From MKRK01 sp001896915 (lineage in GTDB: Bacteria; Bacillota; Clostridia; Oscillospirales; Acutalibacteraceae): a stretch of 12,278 nt of DNA. Under the pieces are notes generated by a model. It was not told the DNA's origin, made no database searches, and was given only the letters and a program-made list of their open reading frames with translations. The stretch spans positions 1 to 12,278 of the forward strand of contig CALJJF010000102.1 of the NCBI GenBank assembly GCA_937973935.1. The letters are read 5' to 3'. Both the position numbers and the translations under genes were made by a program. Shown here one piece after another: positions 6,751-12,278 of the stretch (position 1 is its first letter; each line of letters opens with the position of its first letter).

Positions 6751-6881
6751 TTGTATCCGGACGTTGTTCACAAAGCGGCAATAGTAAACGGATCGGAACA
6801 GGAAGGGGGATGGTTGTCCCCTAAGGGTTTTGAAAGTTCCCTTGATTTCATGGGAAATCCGTAGTTTAAAGGGTGGTACTA

Positions 6882-8240
6882 GTGAATGAGACCATTGCGG
6901 CGATTGCGACGCCGTTGTCACCGGGAGGAATCGGAATCATCCGAATTTCCGGCGATGATGCGAAAGCAATAGCCGATCAGCTTTTTGTTTCCCCCTCGGG
7001 GGCGTCTTTGTCACAGGCGAAGGGCTATTCGGCACATTACGGATTGCTCAAAGAAAATGGAGAGAAAATCGACGAGTGCATTGCGCTTGTATTTTCAGCG
7101 CCAAAAAGCTATACCGGCGAGGATGTTGTGGAATTCTCCCTACATGGTGGTGTTTTTGTGGTAAAAAAAGCATTGCGGGCGGTGTTGTCAACGGGTGCAA
7201 GGCTGGCGGAACCGGGGGAATTTACCAAACGGGCTTATTTCAACGGAAAGCTGACGCTGACAGAAGCAGAAGCAATCATGGATATTATTTCGGCAGGAGG
7301 AAAGCAGGCACTGCAAGCAGCAAACACAGCCAGAAACGGAGCACTGTATCATAAAATACAGGAAATAACCCAAGGGCTCACCGTTGCTGCCGCTCACATA
7401 TCCGCTTTCACGGATTTTCCTGACGAAGGCTTGCCGGATATGGATTTCACTTTGTTTGAAGAAAACCTGAGAAAAGCAAAGGAAGAATTGAACCGGCTGC
7501 TCTCCACCTTTGACAGCGGAGTGGTTCTGAGAGAAGGCATCAGCTGTGCCATCATTGGCAGACCCAATGTGGGAAAATCAACCCTGATGAATTTACTGTC
7601 CGGGTGTGAACGCTCTATCGTAACAGATATTGCAGGAACAACCAGAGATGTGATAGAAGAAACGGTAAAGCTGGGCGAGGTTTTTTTAAGGCTGTCTGAT
7701 ACTGCCGGGATCCGCAACACGGAAGATACGGTGGAATCCATTGGTGTCCACAGGGCAAAGGAACGGCTCAGGGAAGCGGCCCTCATCCTTGCCGTATTTG
7801 ATGCCAGCGAGGAGCTGACAGACGACGATCGGGAAATTTTAGCTCTTTTGGCTGACAAAAAATCTGTTATCATCATCAATAAAACCGATCTGCCCGTCAA
7901 AATGGATATGGATAGTGTGAAGCATTTTAAAACCATTCAAATTTCAGCTGCAAAGGGAACGGGGCTGGAGGAATTGGTAGTGGCAGTCAATGAAACAACA
8001 GGACTTGCAGCTTTAGATCCAAACGCAGCTATCTTGGCATCAGAACGGCAAAAAAATTGTGTGATCAAGGCAAATCAAGCAGTTACAGCGGCAGAAAATG
8101 AATATAAGACCGGGCAGATGCTGGATATTGTGGGATTTGAGCTGGAGGAAGCCATTACGGCACTATTGGAGCTAAACGGCGAAAAAGCAAGTGAAACGGT
8201 AGTCAATGAAGTTTTCAGCCGTTTCTGTGTAGGGAAATAA
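6882..8240 (+). CDS. mnmE: tRNA modification GTPase MnmE
   Basis: MnmE works with MnmG to install the (carboxymethyl)aminomethyl group at C5 of wobble uridine-34 in certain tRNAs, using a tetrahydrofolate one-carbon unit and GTP hydrolysis. The 452-residue product has the folate-binding N-terminal domain, a helical domain interrupted by a G domain, and the C-terminal FCVGK with the conserved cysteine (C449). G-domain motifs are G1 GRPNVGKS (226-233), TTRD (253-256), DTAG (273-276) and NKTD (333-336). E285 in EDTVESIG aligns with the catalytic glutamate of E. coli MnmE. I chose the GTG at 6882 (MNETIAAIATP) over the in-frame GTG at 6873: the family N-terminus begins there, and the GGGTGG just upstream can serve as the Shine-Dalgarno. 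mnmG follows nine bases downstream. Confidence 0.97.
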   Translation: MNETIAAIATPLSPGGIGIIRISGDDAKAIADQLFVSPSGASLSQAKGYSAHYGLLKENGEKIDECIALVFSAPKSYTGEDVVEFSLHGGVFVVKKALRAVLSTGARLAEPGEFTKRAYFNGKLTLTEAEAIMDIISAGGKQALQAANTARNGALYHKIQEITQGLTVAAAHISAFTDFPDEGLPDMDFTLFEENLRKAKEELNRLLSTFDSGVVLREGISCAIIGRPNVGKSTLMNLLSGCERSIVTDIAGTTRDVIEETVKLGEVFLRLSDTAGIRNTEDTVESIGVHRAKERLREAALILAVFDASEELTDDDREILALLADKKSVIIINKTDLPVKMDMDSVKHFKTIQISAAKGTGLEELVVAVNETTGLAALDPNAAILASERQKNCVIKANQAVTAAENEYKTGQMLDIVGFELEEAITALLELNGEKASETVVNEVFSRFCVGK

Positions 8241-8249
8241 GGAGTTACC

Positions 8250-10115
8250 ATGAAATACAATGCAGGACAATATGATGTAATCGTGATTGGTGCAGGACAT
8301 GCAGGAATTGAAGCTGCCCTTGCTTCGTCACGGCTTTCATGTAAAACCATCGTGTTTACCATGAATTTAGACTCTGTGGGCAATTTACCCTGCAACCCGT
8401 CCATCGGTGGAACTGCAAAGGGGCATTTGGTGTGCGAGATTGACGCACTGGGTGGCGAAATGGGGAAAGCGGCAGATGCGACCTTCATTCAGAGCAGAAT
8501 GCTGAACACAGGGAAGGGACAGGCTGTTCACAGCCTTCGTGCCCAGATCGATCGTCGCAATTATGCCTCCTATATGAAGTACTGCTTAGAAAAACAAGAA
8601 AATCTGGAATTGAAACAAGCGGAAATCGTAGAAATAGACAAGAATGGAAAAGAATGGATAGTAACCACCCATCTCAACGGGGTGTACCATGCAAAAACGG
8701 TAATCATTGCAACAGGCACATTTTTGACCGGCAAGGTGTATGTAGGAGAGGTATCCTATCCCAGCGGTCCGGACGGTATGTTTCCTGCCACTCGTCTTGG
8801 AGAAGCTCTGAAAACGTTGGGTTTGCCCTTACGCAGGTTTAAGACCGGCACGCCGGCCAGAGTGAATAGAGGAAGCATTGATTTTACCGGATTGGAGATT
8901 CAGGAGGGGGATGATCCCATCACACCCTTTTCCTATAACACCGAAACACCGGGAGAAAACAAAGTCGTCTGCCACATCACATGGACCAACGAAAAGACCA
9001 AAGATATTATCTTAGAAAATCTGCACCGCTCTCCCTTGTATGCAGGGCAAATCGAAGGGGTGGGTCCCCGGTATTGTCCCAGCATTGAAGATAAAATTGT
9101 ACGCTTTGCCGACAAAGAGCGCCATCAGATTTTCATTGAGCCCTGTGGATTGCAAACAGAAGAAATGTATCTTCAGGGGGTTTCCTCCTCCTTGCCGGAA
9201 GAGGTGCAGATTGCGCTGTACCGAACCGTAAAGGGACTGGAGAAGGTTCAGATCATGCGAAACGCTTATGCCATTGAATACGATTCCATTGACCCTACCG
9301 CCTTGCAGCCGACATTGGAGGTCACCGCCCACAGCGGTTTATATGGTGCCGGTCAGTTTAACGGTTCTTCGGGCTATGAAGAGGCCGCAGCACAGGGACT
9401 GGTGGCAGGCATCAATGCGGCAAGAAAAGTGAAGGGGCTTCCGCCCTTTGTTCTGCAGCGCTCCAGCTCCTACATTGGCACCCTAATTGATGATTTGGTT
9501 ACCAAGGGCTGCACAGATCCCTATCGGATGATGACCTCCCGGTCTGAATACAGGTTGTTACTGCGTCAGGACAATGCAGACGAACGGCTGATGCCCTTCG
9601 GCAGAGAAATCGGCTTGATCGACGATGAGCAATGGCAGAGGTTTTCTGAACGGCTGAGACAAAAAGAAGCGGAGATCAAGAGGCTGGAAAGCACCTACAT
9701 CAAGCCGTCGGCGGCGTTGAATGAGCTGCTTGTTTCACGTGAAACATCCCCCGTTGCATCGGGTGTTAAGCTGGCCGATCTCATTCGCCGTCCGCAAATC
9801 AGTCACAGGGATATAAAGCGTTTTGATGAAACAAGACCACAGCTGGCGGAGCAAATATTTCTTAAGGCCGAGGTGGAAATCAAATACGCCGGTTATATCA
9901 AACGCCAGCTGGCTCATATCAATGAGCAGCAACGGCTGGAGGAACGAAAAATCCCGGAAGGGCTTGATTATCACAATGTAGTGGGACTAAGGAAGGAAGC
10001 TGTTGAAAAATTAGCAAAAGTTATGCCTTACAGTATCGGTCAAGCCAGTCGTATTTCGGGTGTCAGTCCGGCAGATATTTCTGTGTTATTGATTTATCTT
10101 GATAAAATAAAGTAA
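8250..10115 (+). CDS. mnmG: tRNA uridine-34 modification enzyme MnmG (GidA)
   Basis: MnmG is the FAD/NADH-dependent partner of MnmE in wobble uridine modification. The 621-residue product begins with the dinucleotide-binding motif GAGHAG (14-19). Signature stretches CNPSIGGTAKGHL, GTFLTGKVYVGE and GQFNGSSGYEEAAAQG are all present, and length is normal for the family. AAGGAG (8239-8244), overlapping the mnmE stop codon, lies five bases before the ATG, so the pair is tightly coupled. An exact parS site is embedded in the coding sequence at 9731-9746, where it encodes part of LLVSRETSPV, a variable loop before the conserved LADLIRRP. In most bacteria rsmG follows directly; here it does not. Confidence 0.98.
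   Translation: MKYNAGQYDVIVIGAGHAGIEAALASSRLSCKTIVFTMNLDSVGNLPCNPSIGGTAKGHLVCEIDALGGEMGKAADATFIQSRMLNTGKGQAVHSLRAQIDRRNYASYMKYCLEKQENLELKQAEIVEIDKNGKEWIVTTHLNGVYHAKTVIIATGTFLTGKVYVGEVSYPSGPDGMFPATRLGEALKTLGLPLRRFKTGTPARVNRGSIDFTGLEIQEGDDPITPFSYNTETPGENKVVCHITWTNEKTKDIILENLHRSPLYAGQIEGVGPRYCPSIEDKIVRFADKERHQIFIEPCGLQTEEMYLQGVSSSLPEEVQIALYRTVKGLEKVQIMRNAYAIEYDSIDPTALQPTLEVTAHSGLYGAGQFNGSSGYEEAAAQGLVAGINAARKVKGLPPFVLQRSSSYIGTLIDDLVTKGCTDPYRMMTSRSEYRLLLRQDNADERLMPFGREIGLIDDEQWQRFSERLRQKEAEIKRLESTYIKPSAALNELLVSRETSPVASGVKLADLIRRPQISHRDIKRFDETRPQLAEQIFLKAEVEIKYAGYIKRQLAHINEQQRLEERKIPEGLDYHNVVGLRKEAVEKLAKVMPYSIGQASRISGVSPADISVLLIYLDKIK
9731..9746. other. parS: parS centromere site within mnmG
   Basis: The 16-bp palindrome TGTTTCACGTGAAACA is identical to the canonical parS recognised by chromosomal ParB/Spo0J proteins. 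parS sites inside coding genes near the origin are well known. Its position, about 7 kb from the presumed oriC core, is typical. The cognate ParB is probably encoded just beyond the window, because the ParB-like protein visible here is Noc-type. Confidence 0.95.
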
Positions 10116-10117
10116 AT

Positions 10118-10156
10118 AAAAACGGCTGCATCTAGATGAGATGCAGCCGTTTTTTA
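10118..10156. terminator. Bidirectional terminator, mnmG / GH5 gene
   Basis: A perfect 16-bp stem has its left arm at 10118-10133 and its right arm at 10139-10154, with a 5-base loop AGATG. The core is GC-rich (CGGCTGC). It is flanked by an A-run on the left and a T-run on the right, so it can end transcripts from both sides. It lies between the convergent mnmG and GH5 genes, and the GH5 stop codon (TTA at 10154-10156 on the plus strand) falls inside it. Confidence 0.95.
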
Positions 10157-11071
10157 GCCCAATAAGGCTTGAACCAGCTCTTGGCGGAAGGTTTTGGTGG
10201 CTTTGTCGTAAATCCCGAAGCCGTGGCAGAATTCCCAATACGTGAAGGAAATACCCAGCCGTTCTGCCTCTTTCCTGACATGCTCTGTCCATCGCGCACG
10301 GGAAGCCATATCACCTGTGCTATATGCACCAAACTCGCCCATGTTTACCGGCATATGATGTTCTTCTGCCCAGTTTTTGGCCTTCGTAAGCACGTTTGTA
10401 ACATAAGCTCTTTCCTCTTTTGTTCCAAGCCACTGAACATCCTTAAACCCATAATTTTCGGGAGACCATCGAGCGCCTTGATGGGTGAAAGAATGAGGCT
10501 CGTAGAAATGGAAGGTGGCAATCAAGTTCTCATCGGGAACAGGGTTTAACAAAACAAGTCCTTCACAGGAATTCCAGAAGGTGCCGCCGATCATGATTTT
10601 TCTGGTTGGATTGGTCTTTCGGATGATTTCCACACAGCAGTTTTGAATCTCGTTCCACAATCCCGAATCGACCCCCGTTTGCGGCTCGTTCATCACCTCA
10701 AAAATCAACTCTTGCGGATAGTCCTTGTAAACGAACGAAAGCTGTTCCCAGATAGCAAATAGCTTTTCCTTGTTCCCCAGGGCATCCTCGGACATTTCTA
10801 TGAAGTGATGGACATTTAAAATGAGAGTAAATCCGTTGTCCAAAGCAGATTTTACCGTATGGGTGACAGCGTCCAAAAAGAACGCTTCGATCTGATAGTC
10901 ATCCTCATCTCGTGTATACAGAGACCATCTGACTGGCAGACGAATGTGATCAAAGCCCAAATCCTTAATAATAGGAAAATAATAATCTCCCACCGGGTTT
11001 ATAAAATCCTCTCCGGGCTTTCTCCTGACTTCAAAATGGTCGCCGATATTGATACCCTTGCACAATTTCAT
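10154..11071 (-). CDS. Cytoplasmic GH5-family glycoside hydrolase (cellulase/mannanase type)
   Basis: A 305-residue TIM-barrel glycosidase of family GH5. Visible family features are IRLPVRW near the second strand (R44), NVHHF (86-90), the acid/base glutamate in FEVMNEPQ (E129), FHFYEP (187-192), the nucleophile in NMGEFGAY (E246), and a conserved tryptophan in TYWEF (W279). The stretch FYEPHSFTHQGARWS resembles clostridial CelC-like endoglucanases. No signal peptide is present (it starts MKLCKGINIG), so it should act in the cytoplasm on imported oligosaccharides. Beta-1,4-glucan or mannan fragments are plausible substrates; the exact specificity cannot be read. GGAGGT (complement of 11078-11083) is six bases before the ATG. 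It is the only gene on this replication arm transcribed against fork movement, and it occupies the place where rsmG is usually found. Confidence 0.92.
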   Translation of the reverse strand: MKLCKGINIGDHFEVRRKPGEDFINPVGDYYFPIIKDLGFDHIRLPVRWSLYTRDEDDYQIEAFFLDAVTHTVKSALDNGFTLILNVHHFIEMSEDALGNKEKLFAIWEQLSFVYKDYPQELIFEVMNEPQTGVDSGLWNEIQNCCVEIIRKTNPTRKIMIGGTFWNSCEGLVLLNPVPDENLIATFHFYEPHSFTHQGARWSPENYGFKDVQWLGTKEERAYVTNVLTKAKNWAEEHHMPVNMGEFGAYSTGDMASRARWTEHVRKEAERLGISFTYWEFCHGFGIYDKATKTFRQELVQALLG

Positions 11072-11091
11072 AGACAGACCTCCCCCAAAAT

Positions 11092-11106
11092 TTACACACA
11101 GTGTAA
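11092..11106. promoter_or_regulatory. Inverted repeat in the GH5 leader, possible operator
   Basis: The plus strand reads TTACAC-ACA-GTGTAA, a perfect 6-bp dyad with a 3-base centre. It lies about 20 bases downstream of a candidate -10 for the GH5 gene and before its Shine-Dalgarno, where a repressor could block transcription. The dyad is seen directly; no regulator gene is nearby, so its function is inference. Confidence 0.45.
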
Positions 11107-11125
11107 CACAACAAAACAGACTTGT

Positions 11126-11155
11126 ATAGTAAAATATTATTATTTTTCAGAACAA
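11126..11155 (-). promoter_or_regulatory. Candidate promoter of the GH5 gene
   Basis: On the minus strand TTGTTC (complement of 11150-11155) and TACTAT (complement of 11126-11131) are spaced by 18 bases, upstream of the GH5 start. Both hexamers deviate from consensus, so this is a moderate candidate only. Confidence 0.4.
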
Positions 11156-11270
11156 TCCTGTTCGTTTGACAAATTGTAAGGAACACCTACAAAAAGTCGG
11201 AAGATCGGCTGCCGGCATGTCGAGGAATGCGATGAATAATACTGGATTTATCCCAATATATGGTATAAAA

Positions 11271-11300
11271 TTGCAAAGAGCATACTACTACATGTATAAT
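11271..11300 (+). promoter_or_regulatory. Promoter of noc, sigma-A type
   Basis: TTGCAA (11271-11276) and a perfect TATAAT (11295-11300) are spaced by 18 bases, ending 56 bases before the noc start codon. A second -10-like sequence with an extended TGG (TGG-TATAAA, 11261-11269) lies just upstream but lacks a good -35. Confidence 0.7.
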
Positions 11301-11356
11301 TGGCAATCGTAATCCACCGATACGACTCTGATCAATCAAAGAAAGGATTGTGTAAT

Positions 11357-12163
11357 ATGGCAACTATTTTTAAAACACGAATAGGAAAAAGCATTTTATA
11401 TCTTTCACCCGACAGCATTGTGGCAAATCCCAGCCAGCCCAGAACCCTGTTTGATGAAAATGAGCTACAGGGATTGTCTGAAAGCATAAAGAAGAATGGA
11501 ATCATACAGCCCATTGCCATCAGAAAAAACAAAGCAGGCTCCTACGAGCTGATCTCCGGAGAACGGCGGCTGAGGGCGGCTAAGATGGCAAATCTGCAAA
11601 AAGTACCCTGTGTGTTGCTGGATGTGGACGAAAGGAAATCTGCAGTGCTGTCGCTGCTTGAGAATCTGCAACGCCAGGACTTGACCTATTTTGAAGAGGC
11701 GGAGGCAATTTATAATCTGATCTGCGAATGGGGCATCACCCAACAAGAGGCAGCCGAACGGCTGGGAAAGGCTCAATCCACACTGGCAAACAAGCTTCGG
11801 TTGTTAAAGCTGAGTAAGGAGCAGCGGGAGAGAATTACAAAAGTGCAGCTGACCGAACGCCATGCAAGAGCACTTTTGGTGCTGCCCGATCATGAAACGC
11901 GGGATCAGGTGCTGAATGAAATCATCCTGAAGGGATTGAATGTGGCAGAAACAGAAAGTTATATTGCGAAGCTGATGACAAAGACAGAAACACCCAAGGG
12001 GAAACGCAAACAGATTTTTGTCCGGGATGTAAGGCTGTTTCTGAACACCATCAACCGTGCCATTGACATGATGAAGCAATCGGGTCTGGATGCACAATCC
12101 ATAAAAAAGGAGACAGAAACTCACATTGAATACACTCTGAAAATACCCAAAAAGAATTCATAA
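11357..12163 (+). CDS. noc: Nucleoid occlusion protein Noc (ParB family, CTP-binding)
   Basis: Noc is a ParB paralogue that binds dispersed chromosomal sites and keeps the division machinery off the nucleoid. The 268-residue product has the ParB CTP-binding fold: PSQPR (25-29), GERRLRAA (68-75) and ENLQRQDL (102-109). A helix-turn-helix region follows, then the C-terminal dimerisation domain. The four residues that distinguish Noc from ParB DNA specificity all read as Noc: Q140 in GKAQ, K146 in ANKLRLL, K151 in LLKL and R168 in TERHARALL. The C-terminus (RDVRLFLNTI... YTLKIPK) also matches Bacillus Noc rather than Spo0J. The ATG at 11357 is chosen because AAAGGA (11342-11347) lies nine bases before it. 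Only about 12 residues (MATIFKTRIGKS) precede the first core strand, so the longer N-terminal extension of Bacillus Noc, which carries its membrane-binding helix, is shortened. Confidence 0.9.
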   Translation: MATIFKTRIGKSILYLSPDSIVANPSQPRTLFDENELQGLSESIKKNGIIQPIAIRKNKAGSYELISGERRLRAAKMANLQKVPCVLLDVDERKSAVLSLLENLQRQDLTYFEEAEAIYNLICEWGITQQEAAERLGKAQSTLANKLRLLKLSKEQRERITKVQLTERHARALLVLPDHETRDQVLNEIILKGLNVAETESYIAKLMTKTETPKGKRKQIFVRDVRLFLNTINRAIDMMKQSGLDAQSIKKETETHIEYTLKIPKKNS

Positions 12164-12167
12164 GGCT

Positions 12168-12193
12168 GCGGATGTTTCACGTGAAACATCCGC
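12168..12193 (+). terminator. Probable noc terminator built around parS
   Basis: A perfect 26-bp palindrome (two 13-base arms, 12168-12180 and 12181-12193) begins four bases after the noc stop and is followed by TCTTTTATATTTATT. In RNA it would fold into a hairpin with GCGGATG at its base and a T-rich tail, like an intrinsic terminator. Its centre is an exact parS. The T-run is broken, so efficiency is uncertain. Confidence 0.65.
12173..12188. other. parS: parS centromere site downstream of noc
   Basis: The sequence TGTTTCACGTGAAACA is an exact parS, identical to the copy in mnmG 2.4 kb away. It should bind the chromosomal ParB/Spo0J, whose gene is expected just outside the window, and not the Noc-type protein encoded beside it. 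Confidence 0.95.
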
Positions 12194-12210
12194 TCTTTTA
12201 TATTTATTCC

Positions 12211-12238
12211 TTGAAATATTCCAGTAATGTGATATAAT
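12211..12238 (+). promoter_or_regulatory. Promoter of the next gene (outside window)
   Basis: TTGAAA (12211-12216) and a perfect TATAAT (12233-12238) are spaced by 16 bases, with an extended TGA directly before the -10. It lies 23 bases past the noc/parS palindrome and points out of the window. By conserved gene order the target is probably soj/parA followed by spo0J/parB, but that cannot be seen. Confidence 0.82.
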
Positions 12239-12278
12239 ATGAAATGCTACTGAAACAGCTAGAGAGATTTTAGGAAAA

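Noticed and set aside
6868..6884. T-box riboswitch before mnmE, suggested by AAAGGGTGGTAC
   Set aside because: The match stops before the ACCGCG part of the T-box core, the leader is only about 130 bases, no specifier stem or terminator follows, and mnmE is not an amino-acid gene. It reads better as a Shine-Dalgarno region.
11300..11356. A longer Noc starting at the in-frame ATG at 11300
   Set aside because: That ATG overlaps the promoter -10 (11295-11300) and would lie upstream of the transcription start; the ATG at 11357 has a good Shine-Dalgarno.
1..12278. tRNA/rRNA genes, CRISPR arrays, insertion sequences or prophage parts
   Set aside because: No cloverleaf-like segment, spaced repeat array, transposase or terminal inverted repeats were seen; nearly all bases are accounted for by housekeeping genes and their control regions.

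Overview
This window is the replication-origin region of a low-to-moderate GC Firmicute, most likely a member of the Clostridia. The evidence is gene order: recF-yaaA-dnaN-[origin]-dnaA on the minus strand, back to back with rpmH-rnpA-yidD-yidC-jag-mnmE-mnmG-noc on the plus strand. That is the classic layout around oriC in this phylum. A short YidC with no visible signal peptide, YaaA between DnaN and RecF, and a true Noc-type ParB paralogue all fit. The genus cannot be fixed from the sequence. A cytoplasmic GH5 glycosidase hints at a plant-fibre or gut lifestyle, but only weakly.

Layout. Positions 1-991 hold recF, cut at its 3' end by the window edge. Next come yaaA (992-1201) and dnaN (1191-2297), tightly packed and partly overlapping. 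Positions 2298-2599 are the probable oriC core: one perfect DnaA box, several degenerate boxes in the same orientation, a trinucleotide run resembling a DnaA-trio, and an AT-rich stretch. dnaA follows (2600-3901). The intergenic segment 3902-4209 carries divergent sigma-A-type promoters for dnaA (minus) and rpmH (plus). rpmH, rnpA, yidD, yidC and jag then run as one operon to a strong terminator at 6723. mnmE and mnmG form the next unit and end at a 16-bp bidirectional terminator shared with a convergent GH5 gene (10154-11071, minus). noc (11357-12163) has its own promoter. It is followed by a palindrome that contains a perfect parS, then by a strong promoter that must drive the next gene, which lies outside the window (soj/parA would be expected).

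How the parts work together. DnaA opens the origin, DnaN and RecF serve the replisome and gap repair, and Noc with the two perfect parS sites (in mnmG and after noc) links origin position, segregation and division-site choice. The rpmH operon supplies a ribosomal protein, the RNase P protein, and the membrane insertase YidC with its accessories YidD and Jag. MnmE and MnmG together modify the wobble uridine of certain tRNAs.

Most of the window is conserved housekeeping DNA, and no previously undescribed multi-gene system was found. The unusual points are: loss or displacement of rsmG between mnmG and noc, with a head-on GH5 gene in its place; a parS that doubles as a probable terminator; an origin core with a trio/GC/box arrangement; a YidC whose conserved groove arginine is asparagine while an arginine appears in the next membrane segment; and a Noc with a very short N-terminal extension.
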